A DNA stretch of 64,000 bases from Cinnamomum chago (lineage: Eukaryota; Streptophyta; Magnoliopsida; Laurales; Lauraceae): NCBI GenBank assembly GCA_038049695.1, contig CP142453.1:20278001-20342000 (forward strand), given 5' to 3'. Of this stretch, positions 50,401 through 62,225 are shown piece by piece. The notes below the pieces were generated by a model. The model saw nothing but the letters and a program-made list of their open reading frames with translations, searched no databases and had not been told where the DNA came from. Each line of letters starts with the position of its first letter. The stretch's first letter is position 1. Position numbers and translations under genes: made by a program.

Positions 50401-51324
50401 GGTACAACTCATAAACCTCATCAATATCTGGACAAAAGTAGCCCTTTGGTTTTGATTGAATCCAAGAACTTTGAAGGACTTCCCTTCACCTTCCATCAGA
50501 GGAAGTGCATCTGCAATACATTCATTGTGAAGTTTTGACTAGATTTGACTGACAGAATGTGTAAACCAAAAACCTTGCCAAAATTTTAGGTTATAATGTT
50601 ACAGGACAAAGAAATACCACGACTTTTCTTCTTTGAGCCCTTCCTCCCTGAGACATTTCCTGATGAAATAATTTCACTATCAACCCATTCAGCCTCATTG
50701 TTATCTTCTTCATCATCTGAGCTCACATCTTCTAAACCAGCAAGGTCATCTTCCTCCGTGGATGCAATCTGAATAAAACCAAGAACACAAACAAATTTAA
50801 GTAAACATGACAAGGAAAACAAGATGATAATGTACAGGTACAATCATATTATTATAGGACAAAGCATATAAATAATGATTTAATGGCACAAATAAACAAG
50901 AAGATAAAGTTAATGAACTATATACATAATTCAGATAATATATATTACATTAAGAAAGTGAAATGCAAAACAGAAGTAAAGGATTCTCAATAAAGAAATA
51001 AGGTTTAAAGTAGTAGTTAATCACAGCAATAGATTGGGGAGTTTATTTGACATACACAGCTATTATAGAATAGCTGACTAAAATTATCTAGTTAAGTGAT
51101 AAAGGAGCATTGGGAAATACCTGTTTTCGGCTTCTCTTTCGCTTGCCCAAGGCCGCAAATTCTTCACTTTGATGCACTTCATACCTCTCCTTCAGCAAAT
51201 CTTCCCAGTAACTTGTTCTTTCTGAATTAGTGGCATTATCTTTATTTGCAATAGATTGTCTCTTTGCTTCCTCTACTGCAGCTGCATGATCATCCACTTT
51301 GTCTATGTACTCAAAATTTGCCAC
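36524..51324 (-). CDS. PKL: PICKLE-like CHD3 chromatin remodeller, 3' twelve exons (partial)
   Basis: PICKLE is a nuclear SNF2-type remodeller that helps repress seed and embryo genes and promotes H3K27me3. Exons on the minus strand: 51121-51324, 50618-50768, 50417-50510, 50156-50230, 46705-46766, 46464-46540, 43131-43261, 42175-42562, 37599-37728, 37094-37167, 36728-37010 and 36524-36648. Their 1,794 nt stay in phase throughout and give 597 residues. Signature segments: VANFEYIDKVDD, NSERTSYWEDLLKERYEVH, EEDDLAGLEDVSSDDEED, EGEGKSFKVLGFNQNQR, FIPRLKQKT, DGVPKEGLRIPDVLVRIAVL, EDILSRLPALRSGRVWKEQH, MLYHFREVQRR and ELAQLYNE. The end is SVIILDD. These cover the C-terminal region after the helicase (the DUF1087 and CHD C-terminal parts). 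The PHD, chromodomain and ATPase exons are absent: upstream of 51324 only repeats follow to the window edge. Either a giant intron or a cut gene explains this. Confidence 0.92.
36698..36738 (-). repeat. 22-bp tandem duplication over the last splice donor of the PICKLE-like gene
   Basis: TCTATTACTATCAGAATGT occurs at 36698-36716 and again at 36720-36738. Each copy contains the minus-strand donor context GATA|GTAATAG. Use of the upstream copy (exon end 36728) keeps the frame into the final exon. Use of the other adds 22 bases and meets a stop at once. Confidence 0.8.
38425..38460. repeat. GA microsatellite
   Basis: Eighteen uninterrupted GA dinucleotides in an intron of the PICKLE-like gene. 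Confidence 0.97.
41515..41945 (-). mobile_element. RTE-type LINE remnant, 3' end
   Basis: Read on the minus strand this resembles the C-terminal tail of plant RTE reverse transcriptases (RLRWFGHV..., RGRPK...W). It shares with the copy at 59430-59780 the segments GCCTTGTCC, CTATGTTGG and a GCCAAATCCTC stretch. A TCATCATC-type tail marks the 3' end at the left (about 41518). It is 5'-truncated and decayed with stops and frameshifts. Confidence 0.7.
44057..44253 (+). mobile_element. tRNA-derived SINE in an intron of the PICKLE-like gene
   Basis: A box GGGTAGCGCAGTTGG, B-box-like GGTTTTGAACTCG and a short A tail. It is flanked by a 16-bp target duplication with two differences (AGCAGATCATGCATAA at 44041-44056 and AGTAGATCATGTATAA at 44254-44269). 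Confidence 0.85.
44973..45716 (-). mobile_element. TRIM-like array of three short LTRs
   Basis: On the minus strand, three related LTRs of about 120-140 bp lie at 45599-45716, 45398-45537 and about 44973-45092, starting TGTTGG or near it. The first two are followed by an initiator-Met primer site (TGGTATCAGAGC at 45588-45599, TAGTATCAGAGC in the second). A purine tract GAGGGGGAG precedes the middle LTR. The internal parts are only 61 and about 305 bases and non-coding, as in terminal-repeat retrotransposons in miniature. The middle LTR contains a TA microsatellite. It is an old fossil inside a host intron. Confidence 0.72.
46621..46642. repeat. CA microsatellite
   Basis: Eleven CA dinucleotides, about 80 bases from the acceptor side of the PICKLE-like exon 46464-46540. 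Confidence 0.95.
46767..50155. other. 3.4-kb intron of the PICKLE-like gene
   Basis: No coding sequence recognised. Contains the degenerate GGGCCC-rich repeat at 49130-49770 and several poly(T) runs. Confidence 0.6.
49130..49770. repeat. Degenerate GGGCCC-rich short tandem repeat
   Basis: A unit of roughly 30-40 bases of the type GTGGGCCCCATGTAGCAATT followed by CCTAAAG recurs about five times at 49138-49265 and, more diverged, about five times at 49575-49770. Each unit brings a GGGCCC or GGCCC core next to a TAATTCCTA/AGCAATTCCTA segment. Confidence 0.6.
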
Positions 51325-52444
51325 CTACAAGATACATGCCGTTAATTTGAGTATTCATGAAAAAATCTAAAAAGATTAAATAAAGGACAAAAAGTCGGCA
51401 TTAATTCTCTGTCAATACCATTAAAAAAAAATAAATCTATGTCAATACATTCCTCTTACACCCCAGAAAGAAAGAAAAAAAGATGACAGAGGTCACTAAA
51501 GTTAAATCGAGTTCCTATTATATGCACACAAGCATGCACACCCACACATATAGTTATACAGGAGAAGAAATAATTGATCCTTGATAATAAAAAAAACGTA
51601 AATATGGGGCCACAATTTAATATTCCAAGATATTAACATGGCAAGCCTGTAAAAGGCTCAGGTGCTATGCGTGATAATGTAGGTTCGAGACCTGCGAGAG
51701 GCTACTTTGCGCAAAATTGCCAAAAGTTAGGTCTGTCTCTAGTCTCGACCCTCCCAGGACCCTTCTTCGGGGGGACCCACACTGGAAAATGAGCTTTCTT
51801 TATTGACATGGCAACCCCCAGCATGGGCATACACACTCTCCAAAATAAGAATGTATAACCCTAGCCAATTTTCTTCTTTTACTGTCAATGCAGACCATGC
51901 TCAATACACAAAAGAATCATAAATGAAATAAAGAAACACACAATAGAACAAATTTCAGATAGATGTTAGATGGAATTTCCCCTTCAAAGGGTTATACTAA
52001 GTTGATAAGGACATACACATTCTTGGCCACAACATACTAGAAACTGTTGCATCTCCTTCAGAGAGAAGTTGAATAGATGCTGAAACCATGTGATACAAAG
52101 ATCTGTTAAGTGGATCAATGTGCTGAAGGGGCTAAGGACCCTTTCTAGAGAGAACATATCTAAACTTCATTCCTCAAAAAAAAGGTAAAAGATAACCTAT
52201 CATCCCTTCTAGAGGATGGTGAAAGCCACCTTTGTGAGCATGGCATGCCTTGACATACAGTAAAAACAAGTCTGTAGAACACGTAAGTTATAGTCATCCA
52301 CTGTAGTGCCCACCCAATCCTAAAATTATGCTATTTAGTTGAAGTGTTACTCTAGGAATGGGGTAGATCATTGCACAGCAAAGGAAAGTATTATAATTAA
52401 ATTTTGACTGGCAATGGAGCCCACATCCTCCTTCAAGAGCCCAC
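51325..52444. other. Sequence upstream of the last visible PICKLE-like exon
   Basis: Probably intron. It contains a SINE (51645-51800). Nothing resembling helicase or chromodomain exons was found on the minus strand. Confidence 0.5.
51645..51800 (+). mobile_element. SINE
   Basis: B-box-like GTAGGTTCGAGACCTGC, a T-rich end and a 14-bp target duplication with one difference (TATTAACATGGCAA at 51631-51644, TATTGACATGGCAA at 51801-51814). The order resembles Au-type plant SINEs. Confidence 0.78.
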
Positions 52445-52744
52445 AACTTGGGAAGACCCAAAATCACTCGAGAAACTTTCATTAATCATCAACTTACTAA
52501 GCCAAGAGGCTTTACATCACTTATATAGGAAAATAATAGAACCTAAAACTAATCTGGACCATCCAACCACATTGATGACCAAGATTAAAACATCCAACAT
52601 GAACCAAAAAATAGCATAAAATAAAACCCTAATGAGCTAAAACATGAAAATAGATGGGCTAGGCCCAAAGAGCTTGGTCGAGGTAGATGGACTGGGCCCA
52701 TTGGCAGGTCGACCCATGGGGGACCATGGATCTGTCCTGCATCA
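52445..52744 (-). repeat. 3' LTR remnant of element A
   Basis: Closely matches 58018-58318 along its whole length. The outer end is missing, so the target duplication cannot be tested. Confidence 0.85.
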
Positions 52745-53217
52745 ACTCTCCCCTTCTTGGAGAGAACTCAACCAGGAGTTCTATAGAAGTCCTCTAGGAT
52801 CGAATGTCAAGCATATGAATCCTCAATGTTCTTCTTGACCTTAATACTCTTTAAATGACTTAGACGCTTGATACAACCTTCTTAACTTCATTCCTGTCTT
52901 CCACTTAGGAGGAGAAGGGAGGTATTGATGTTGTTGAAAATGAAAATCTGCTTGGATGTGAGACCCACCCATTAGATGCTTCGAATTTTGGATTTGTACC
53001 ATCTGCTAGGAATCCTCAAATAGTAATGGTCAATCTCCGAAGACGAAATCAATATGTGGTACCTCAATGACTTGATCTTCTTTGTTAACTTCTTGCGTCT
53101 TTTGATCAGCTCTGCTGCAAGGTTGAGGCTCAAGTTCCTCTTCTTCCAATTCTTCTGAAATATAATTAGTTGGAGTAGTGTTGTCCGTTTCTTCATCTGA
53201 AGTTATTGTGGAATCAT

Positions 53218-53667
53218 TTATTTCCTGCTTTTCCTCCACGACATCAGCCTTGGCATCTTAGCTTTTCGGAGGCGATAGCGTTTAATCAAGCACTCAACAC
53301 GGATTGCTACCCAAAATGCTTCATACATATCTTTGCATTCCTTTTTCATATTCTTCAATATGCTTGGACGCAAACCATTGAGAACGTGATCGAAATTAAA
53401 TGTATCTCCCAATTCACATAAATAATGTAGATTTTCAAATTCATTGGCATATTTGTCGACGAACAATTTTCCTTGTGTGAAATTAAGATACTGCTCAAAG
53501 CAGTCTTTATTTGCATAAGACCTTTCTCCATATCTAATTGCATATGTCATCCTTTTAACCCTTTCGTTGATTTCTTTAAGCTCTTTGTTGGTTTCTTTAA
53601 GCCCTCTATTGATTTCAAGAAGTTGCAATTCCATCTTGGCTGACAATTCCATATTAACTTGATGCAA
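53218..53667 (-). pseudogene. gag fragment of element A
   Basis: An open stretch with a coiled-coil start (LLEINRGLKETNKELKEINE) and a gag-like middle (CFEQYLNFTQGKLFVDKYAN, FNFDHVLNGLRPSILKNMKK). The related stretch in element B is at about 60580-60760. Confidence 0.65.
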
Positions 53668-53870
53668 AGACTGAAAATTTTAACGCTCTTCAAAATTAAA
53701 ATCAGATTGACCTCATGTAAAGACCTGACCTGATGTAAAGACCTTATTGCTTGGAATATGCAGGTGAAGACGGATTGATGACAATGCTCAAATGGGTCCA
53801 GAATTTACCAAACAAATTTGAGCCCTTCTTTTAAGCTCAGTCAGACACTTGGACTTCTTGTCGCAGTTTT

Positions 53871-56661
53871 TGTAAGACTCCGACCCTGACTGACTCGATT
53901 TGTGTGTGATTAGTGTCTGTTTAGCCTTAAGTGGGTTTAGTTACCGTTGGGTTAGAAATAGTTAGTTTTAGTCCTGGATATAGCTTTGGGAATTTTGAGA
54001 ACGTTTAGTGTAAGTCAGACATGCTCAGGAAGGCCTGAGTGTACGTGTAAGCTTGGGAGGATCGTATTGGTTTTCCGTTTTTAATTGTGATTTCGATTTC
54101 ATTTGAATGGTTTTAGTATTCGATATAACTTTCGTTTTCAGCCCGTCCGTGTTTGAAGCCCAAAACCCAAGTTTTGGCCCAAAAAGGGTAAAATTGTCTT
54201 TTACACACAAATCTGGACACAAACTTCGAAATCTCGAAACCATGTCAAAAATATACTTTTCGGAAACTAGATATTTCGAGGATCATTTTATCCTTCTTCG
54301 TCGAGTTCGTTCGAGGCCCGCAAGATCATGTTTTCATTGATACAAGATTTGACCAATTGGGCCCCAATTGCAAGCACTTAAGTTAACCCTTCCTTTTTCC
54401 CTCTTTTCATTCTCAAACCCTAACCTTAGAGTACTAAGCTCTAAAGAGAAAACCCTCTTTTCTTCCATCTTCCTCACCTTGCATACCCAAGCTAGAAGCC
54501 TCCAAATGGAATTTCAAGACCATCATCTTCTTCCTCTCATCTCAAGCTTTCTATTGATGTCCTTTTCTTGAAAGTTAGAGTTGAGCAAGCTCTCCATTGT
54601 CTTCATTCTTTTTTGTTTGAGCATCTCTAGGTAAGAGCTTCAACCCATCTTTTTCATGGAGTCTTTTTAGCTCCTAAAGATCCTATTTTTCATATATGCA
54701 AACCCTTTTTGTGAAAAGGGGTTCTTTGTTTTCATTTTTGTTGAGTTTTGAGTGGATTTTCATGGTATTTTTGTAGTGTTTGGCTTAGCCTTAAGTAGGA
54801 GTGCTAGAGGAGTTTTTGTGTGGCATTTGGGCAAAGGCAAGTAATCTCTATAGGTTCAATGTTACATGTGTATTTTGGATTACATTATTATTCTTGAAAT
54901 TTTGCATATGAATTTGTTTATGAACTCCATGATCATGTTTTCCTTAGATTCAATGTTTGAAATTTGTGAAAAATGAACCCTTGGTGAGCATGAAGGCTCA
55001 AGGGATTGTATGTGGTTCAAGGATGAGAATGAGAGAAATGTATTAGAAGTTGTACAAGAGAAAGGATTTTCCTCCACTCAGCGAGCACAGGCAGAAGCTT
55101 GTTCGCTCGAGCGACCAAGCCACTGCTTGGTCCGGGCGCAGACAGAGAGATGTCCGCTCCGAGAGAGTTGCTCGAGTGAACTGCTCATTGTCTGGTCTGG
55201 AGCGAGACAGAGAGTTGTTCGCCCAAGCGACCTTGTGGTCCGTTCGAGCGAACTGTCTCGCTCGACAACTCGCTCGAGCGAAGTGTCAAATCCGCTCGAG
55301 CGAACCTGCTAGATTCAGAAAGAAGAATTGTTTCCATTTATTTATTTTCTTGAAGGTTGAAAACAAGTTTATGTTAAGGGTTTTGGCTTGACATTGTGTA
55401 AATGGAACGTTCGAAATGCAACTCAACTTCGGGGACACCAATTCTTGTATATTCCGACATTTGGGGTCCCAATTACACAAAGGTCAATTGATAGCCTTAA
55501 CACATGCTTGATGGACTTCGTGTTTGAATTTCCGTTTTGGTACGATAAGTACCATCGTGTACTCATTTTGAATTTCAAGTATAAGCTCGTTTGAAGATTT
55601 GTTTCAAGAATCAAATGGGGATCACTTCTTAAGTGTGTTATGCATATAAGTATGCCTTTTGCTAGTCGTGCCTTGTCTTGTTTTGATAAGTGATTTCCCC
55701 TTTTATCTTGACGTGTTTAGACTATATTTCATGTGTCTTATGCATTCATGAATTCAAGTGAACACCACTGAGCTTGGACTGCCCCTTCAGTCTGATCCAC
55801 TGTCCGGGGGTCCTTAAACATGTGGGCTATCTGCAGTTTGGTCGTGTATTTTATTACACACCGTACGTGTCCGGTTTCGCGGCCGGAATCCCCGTATATG
55901 TGGGAATCGTGTCTTGTTATATTATGTATATCGTGCTTGTCGTGCGTGCTTACTCTTACCATCATGTATGGTGGAGAAAGGATGGGCTCAATGTGGATTG
56001 TAACTATTCATGATATTATATGTACTCATGCTAGTTTGTTTTAGTATCTCAGCTTTGTTATGTATTCTCGAAAATGTACCTCAGTTAATTTAGTATTTCA
56101 AATTAGTGATTTGTTTATATGATTTTCTTAAAACATTTATTATTTCATGCTTGTACCTAAATTGATTACCTGCCAAACCGTCGTGTTTGACCCTTGTATT
56201 TTGGTGCGCAGGTGCAGGTGACGTTGCCTTTGAGGAGGAGCGTCCGGAAGAGGCTCTTGAGCCACCCCAGTCAGAGAGTGGCAACCCGACGATATCAACT
56301 AGACGTCCGGCGGGATCTTGAGTTACGATTCATTTTGTCATGAGCTACTTTTGTGAATTGTATTGGCCTTTGTTGGCCTCTTATGGGATGTAACCAAAAC
56401 TTAACTTACCTTTGTGTTAGCCTTTAAACTCGAATTATGATGGGAATGCCATGTTATATTTCCTACCTGTGATACCTTGTCTTAATGCTATTTTATTGTT
56501 GCACTTGAAAATTTTATTCGTGCTTATTATGATGTGATTTGCTACATGCTTCCGCAAACTTGATCGTGTGAGCTAGATTCCACGTGTCTCGGGAATCCTC
56601 ACCGCAGAAACCTGTGGGAAAACAACGTCGCGGGCCCGGGATCTGTTCCGGGGTCTCAACA
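53871..56661 (+). mobile_element. Long solo LTR (2,791 bp) inserted in element A
   Basis: Starts TGTAAGACTCC and ends GGGTCTCAACA, flanked by a perfect 5-bp target duplication GTTTT (53866-53870 and 56662-56666). There are TG...CA ends but no internal LTR boundary, primer site or pol coding, so a solo LTR is the simplest reading. Its length fits the long-LTR Del/Tekay type of Gypsy elements, which is an inference. A large non-coding element without recognisable inner repeats is the alternative. Confidence 0.75.
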
Positions 56662-57878
56662 GTTTTGTTGTTAGCAATGAATCCAATCCTTGTGACCGCT
56701 ACTGCGCCTGGGCTGAGGTATGGGCTTGGCCCAAGCACGGGCCCAGAAAATGGGCTCTGTTGTGGCACTGAAGAGAGCCAATGAATGCAGGCCTATCTGT
56801 TTATGTAGTTGGTCCCGCGCATTGCCATTGCGTCAAATCATCAACACTATTTCTGAATATGCTACTGAATTGGGCTTAATTTTGGCAAGTCAGGTCAAAC
56901 TTGACCCACGTTAACTTACTTTAGCTTTCTACCCCAACACAAAGAGTTGAGTTCAATGGGAACCACGCGTGTAATGTAGGCACGTGTATGTGCCTCTATC
57001 TTCGTGCCCAAGAGAGAAAAGAGAGCTGGAACTCCTTTTTCTTCATTTTTCTGTTCCGGCCTTTTCAACGAGGAGGAAGGGGGCTTTGACGATGGAACAA
57101 CCATATGTCGGCAAGATGGAGGCTAGCGATGGTGAGGTGAGGTAGTGATGGTGATGCCGAAGGCAAAGGAGGAGGGCGATGTTATCTTCAGTGTAGGTAC
57201 GCCCAGCTTCTTTCTTCTATTTCTTTCTTTGCTCTTCTTTTTTTCCCTGCTCTCTCTCTCTCCTATTTTCTTTTTCTTTTTTTGCTGAAATTGGGCAGAA
57301 GATGGTTGTGGGGTTGGGACTGGGTTTGGATGTTGGTTTTGGTCTGGAATGGGTGGGTTCAGATTTGGGGATTTTCTGTGTGGATGATTGGGGTTTGATG
57401 ATGATTGGGTTTTAAGGGTTCAAGTGGTGTTCACTGTTCAGTTAATGTGGAGAAAAAGGAAAACGGTGTTTGGGCATTGGGTTTGGTATCAGTTAGGGGA
57501 TTTGGAGAATCTAGTTTTAGGGTTTATGGCAAAGACGGTTCGGTGATTGGGTCAGGTGGGTGGGATGGGGTGGTGCAGGGATTAGGGGTTTCCGGTAATC
57601 AAGATGGATCAGCTAGGACTAGGGTCGGTCGATTTGGGGATGGAGTGAGTTGATTCGTGCTGAGAGTAATTTGGGATTGATCTCGGACTTATAGTTTTCA
57701 ATGTTGAGAGACTAGGGTTTAGGGGTTTTGGGATGATTAGGATTAAAGGGTCTGGGTTCTAATAGTGTCGAATGGTAATGGTGATGTGGATGAGGGATTT
57801 CCATTGATCGAAACTGGGGAATGATAGGATAACCGATAATTGAAACCGACTGGATCGATCTTCGACTCTTATACCAAT

Positions 57879-58318
57879 TGATGCGGAGCGGGGTACTAGG
57901 CACGAGGCGGGTAGAAATGGAGAGACCAGAGATGGAGGGTGGAAGGGATAGGTCAGGCAAAAGCCTGAAAATCTTGGCCTCACGCCAAACTCCCCATCAC
58001 AGGCGAGGAAGAAGAGAAAACTTGGGAAGATCCAAAATCACTCGAGAAACTTTCATTAATCATCAACTTACTAAGCCAAGAGGCTTTACATCACTTATAT
58101 AGGAAAATAATAAAACCTAAAACTAATATGGACCATCCAAACACATTGATGGCCAGGATTAATACATCCGACATGAACCAGAAAAAAGCATAAAATAAAA
58201 CCCTAATGAGCTAAAACATGAAAATAGATGGGCTAGGCCCAAAGAGCTTGGTCGAAGTAGATGGACTGGGCCCATTGGCAGGTTGACCCATGGGGGACCA
58301 CGGGTCTGTCCTACATCA
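57879..58318 (-). repeat. 5' LTR of element A
   Basis: Reads on the minus strand from TGATGTAGGACAG (58318) to a CATCA end at 57879. Related to the LTR of element B at 59926-60328. Confidence 0.85.
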
Positions 58319-59425
58319 TCAAATGAGCTTTAATATTATAATATTTTAAAAACTAAAAACTAAATAAGGATCTAACTCTTACTTGACCCATCACTGGTTT
58401 GGTACAGGTTGGATAGGATTCAATATTCATTTTTTTAGAGACATTTACCATAGAAGTCCCTTCAAAAATTGGAACTACAACTGAGGACCCAAAACATTTA
58501 TAATATCAGAGGAGGGCCTCCAACCCAAATCCTCTATTTGTTTTTCCCTTTTTTGCCCTCATTCGTTGATGTCAGTGAAACCCATAATCTCCAAATCAAT
58601 ATAAGAGAAAGGAGGAAAAAAAAAAAGAAAAAAAAACAGAGAAGAAAACCCTACAAGATCTCCGCCATCTCCATCGCTGTCAATTTCCTCTCCGTCAACA
58701 TCATTGCCCTCTCCACTCCGTCAACATTGTTATCTTCTCCGCTCTGCGAAACCGTCACCTTTTCCGCTCCTAGGGAGCCCTGCATCTTTCTCTCCCCAAG
58801 GTCACCAAACTTAGACATACATCTCTCTCTCTTCCCACCCCCACAATCTGTCCTTCCCAGCAAACCAACGACCCTTTGCTACAGTCCATAGGAACACCTG
58901 CCCCTTTCTCTTTCCCCCCACCCAGACGACAAGACCTCTCTCCCCCACGCCCCCGGACTGCTTGAACCCTTTCTCTGTTTGTCTACAGACTCGCTGTCTA
59001 GCTCCCTTCTCTCATAATCTCTTTCTTTTATTGGGGATTCAGAGAGATTTCCTAAGTAGTTGATGAACTAGACTTGGTTGAGTTGCTTTGCAATTATATA
59101 TAATATTCATTTAGTTGCTGGTTTGGTTTTCATAGTCTTGTAACTGTGAATTGACCATTCTTCAATTTAGAATTCTGGATAGTAGTATTAGATATTGACA
59201 TTTTGCTTTTCATTTGCTTTTATGTTTGGGCATAATGCAACTTTTAAATCCATAAATGAGAGGAATTTTAAATTCTTATAATTATTGCCATTGCCAGAGG
59301 ATTGACTATCTAAGTGATTAACATTGTTATCAACATCTCAATTTTCCCCCAAAATGACACATTTTAGCTAATTTTGTGTTTCATTTTGAGTTCCGTATTG
59401 AAAAATATAAACAATTAAAACATAT
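58319..59425. other. Region between elements A and B
   Basis: A C-rich stretch (58640-58990) contains short imperfect repeats (CTCTCCACTCCGTCAACAT-like) and could be the leader of a lost gene or element. A 140-residue frame there is low-complexity and not accepted as a gene. Nothing else recognised. Confidence 0.35.
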
Positions 59426-59429
59426 ATAT

Positions 59430-59780
59430 ATATCATCATCATCAAAGCCTTGTCCTAACTATGTTGGGGTCAGCTACATGAAATTTGTTTCTGCATTCCA
59501 GCCGATCCTGGGCCAAATCCTCGGATAGGTTGCACTTCTTTAGACATATCCCTACTATTTCCATCCATATCCTCTTCGGCTTACCCCTTATTCTTGGAAG
59601 GCCATCAACCTGCACAGAGAAACTTTTCCTCACTAAAGCCGTTGTTGGCCTACACTGAACATGTTCAAACCATCTTAAACGAGTCACAACCTCACTTACT
59701 TTATCACCTATCGACTCTAAATACAAACGTAATATATATAGAGAAACAAGAAAGATATTAAAAAGTGAAAATAACAAATG
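59430..59780 (-). mobile_element. RTE-type LINE remnant, 3' end
   Basis: A minus-strand open stretch matches the C-terminal tail of plant RTE reverse transcriptases: VVTRLRWFEHVQCRP, RGKPKRIWMEIV, NLSEDLAQDRLECRNK and ADPNIVRTRL. The 3' end shows the GATGATGATGAT tail typical of RTE elements (59433-59445). The copy is 5'-truncated. Confidence 0.82.
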
Positions 59781-59925
59781 AATTCTATATGTAATTTACT
59801 CTACTAAATCTAAGAATTTAAGTCCCACCCTCACAATATACTCCATTCAAACAATGGCGATAACTCTAACTGGAGTACATTTTCCATAACTGAAACACAT
59901 TGGGTAGTGACAATGAATAGTTTGG

Positions 59926-60328
59926 TGATGCAGTGTGGAGCTAGATGAGAAGCGGGTAGAGATGGAGGGTGGAGGGTGGAGGTCAGGCTTTCGCTTGAAA
60001 ACTGGACTCACACTAAACTCCCCATCGCGGGCGAGGAATAGAGGGAACTCTGGAAAACCCAAAATCATTCAAGAAAATTTTCATTCATCATTCACTGTCT
60101 AGCCAAGGAGGCACTATGAATCTATGATGATTATATAAGGAAAACATAACCTTAAGCTAATCTGGACCATCCAAACACATTGATGGCCAGGATTAAAATA
60201 TCTGAATTTAAAAGACATAAACCACAAAATAAATTAAACTCTAAATAACATAAAAAAATAGCATAAAATGAATGGGTTGTGCCCATTGGGAGGTCGACCC
60301 ATGGTGACAACAAGTCTATCCTGCATCA
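59926..60328 (-). repeat. 3' LTR of element B
   Basis: 403 bp. It shares GATGGAGGGTGGA, the AAACTCCCCATC box, CAAAATCA, TGGACCATCCAAACACATTG and the GTCGACCCATG end region with the LTRs of element A. Confidence 0.82.
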
Positions 60329-61050
60329 ACTCTCCCTTTCTTGGAGAGAACTCGAACTTCGAGTTTTGTAGATGTCCTCCAGGATCGAAAATCCAACGTA
60401 TGAATTCTCGGTTTGCCAATCGATGTTCATTTTCTTCACAAGGCTTGGAGGCTTGATTTGATCTTTTCTTCCAATTCAAATGAGACTAGACACGCTGCTT
60501 CTTTTGGTGACTGGATTTTGCATTGAAGCGCACTCAAATGAAGTGATGCTTCAATTCTTAAATACCGGCCATTTGCACATATTCTTCAAATTCATAGGCA
60601 TATTCTTCGACGGACAATTTTCCTTGTGTCAAATTAAGATACTGCTCAAAGCAATCTTAATTTGCATAATACCATCCTCCATTTTTTATTGCATGTCATT
60701 CTTTTAAGCCTTTTGTTGATTTCAAGAAGTTGCAATTCCATAATGGCGGGCAATTCCATTTTTACTTGGATGCAAAGAGATGTCAAATTTAATGCTCTTA
60801 AACAAAATTGAATAATCAGATGTGTAGATCTCATTGATTGGAGTTCGCAAATGAAGACGAATCGTCAATTGGAGCTCGGATGGCCAATATGTCATTGATT
60901 GAAGATCCACAGTCGAAATTTGTCTAAATTTGAGGTCCACACTTGTTCCTGCACTATGTTGTTCTTGTTGTTCTACTCTGTCGAAAAGAGTTCAATTGCT
61001 TTGCTCAGTTTTTTTTCCTTTTGGGTCGAACCTGACTTGACTTGGGTTGT

Positions 61051-61367
61051 TGATGCAAAGCGGATGTTTATCTTTTAGTAACTTCTTAATTTTATTGTAA
61101 TTAGGATTAGTATGTTGATTTATTTGGTTTCCTAGTTTGATTAGGATACTTTCTACTATTAGATTAGGTTTTCTTAGGCCCTAAGTTACTTTGCCTATTT
61201 ATATTACATTGTAGAGATGATAATATCAGATTTGGAGTTGAATAAAATTGGGATTTTCCCTGGGAGAGGTTGCTTCTCGTGTTAGAAATCTCTGCGGAGA
61301 TAATTTGAGGTGTCTTTTGACACGTGCTTGGGCATCTACGCAAGCCCTAACCCTAGGGCCTGCATCA
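61051..61367 (+). repeat. Left LTR of the gag-protease element
   Basis: Same length as the right LTR, about 14 differences. Includes TATTTATATTACATTG, a possible TATA region, near 61196. Confidence 0.93.
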
Positions 61368-62225
61368 GTTGGTATCAGAGAGAAGATCCATGCCCACGTC
61401 GCTCCGATCCATATCCGGTCACCAATCGGAGCATACCCATTGTCCATCGCCATCCATCACACCCCACTGCCAATCTCCAAATTCCCCAAACCAAAAAACC
61501 CTACGCCCATCCCACCGTCCCTGCCAGAACCCCTACGCCCATCTCCTTTTCTAAACTTTCCAACACCCTAACCCCTCCCCTATCTCCCCAAATCGAGAAC
61601 CCCAGACCATGTCGGAAGACCCAAACCAGCAAAAAGAAAAAAAAAAGAAAAGAAAAGGAATAGAAAGAAGACGAAAGAAGAAGCAAAAAGTAGGAGAGAA
61701 AGAGAGCATCAAACTAGGAAGTAGAAAAAGAAGAAGAAAAGAAGTAGAAAAAGAAGAAGAAAAGAAGGAGAACAGAGAAGAGAGAAGGACAGGGAACGGC
61801 ATACCTGACACCATCGTCGTCGTTGCTCCTCTCCACCGCCATCGTCAACACTTTCCATCGAGGACGGGATCACCCATCTCTCCTCTCCGTTCCTCTCTGT
61901 CGACAAAGAGAAACAGAAAGGGTTTCGAAACCCTTTTCTCACTCTCTGATAGCACGACGATTGAGGTACTGGGCTGAGTTCCGAATCCAAGTAAGATCAG
62001 GTCTGATCCAACCTATAACAGTTGAAGACCCAACCCAACACCATTTCTAATATCAGAAGAGAATTAAAGGCCCAGGTTTGACCAAGATCAACGGTCAAAT
62101 CTTCTTTTCGCGATACCAGACTCGTCCAACATCAGATTTGATATCCATCTTCACCTACGTGCTCCTGGCAAGCAGATCTACACTTCAGGTAAGTCGGAAA
62201 TTTGAATTTTCATTAACGAAAGAAA

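Larger units (their letters stand above)
52445..58318 (-). mobile_element. LTR retrotransposon A (minus strand, gag only), interrupted by a solo LTR
   Basis: The 5' LTR is 57879-58318, next to a primer site of the TTGGTATNAGAG type (reading left from 57878). The 3' LTR is a 300-bp remnant at 52445-52744, preceded on the minus strand by a purine-rich tract (GAGAAGGGGAGAGT). The LTR copies differ by about 5 percent. A gag-like block lies at 53218-53667. No reverse transcriptase or integrase was found. A plus-strand 2.8-kb LTR is inserted at 53871-56661. The element is broken, with deletions and probably several other breaks. Confidence 0.8.

Noticed and set aside
57100-57660. Gly/Val-rich plus-strand frame resembling a gene 5' end
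   Set aside because: It lies in the leader of minus-strand element A, next to its primer site, and has no recognisable protein similarity.
58469-58891. 140-residue plus-strand frame
   Set aside because: Low-complexity (Lys run, Ser/Pro/Leu-rich) with no similarity. Looks like a leader or decayed repeat.
61609-61977. Lys/Glu-rich 122-residue frame
   Set aside because: Purine-rich leader sequence of the LTR element between its primer site and gag; composition artefact.
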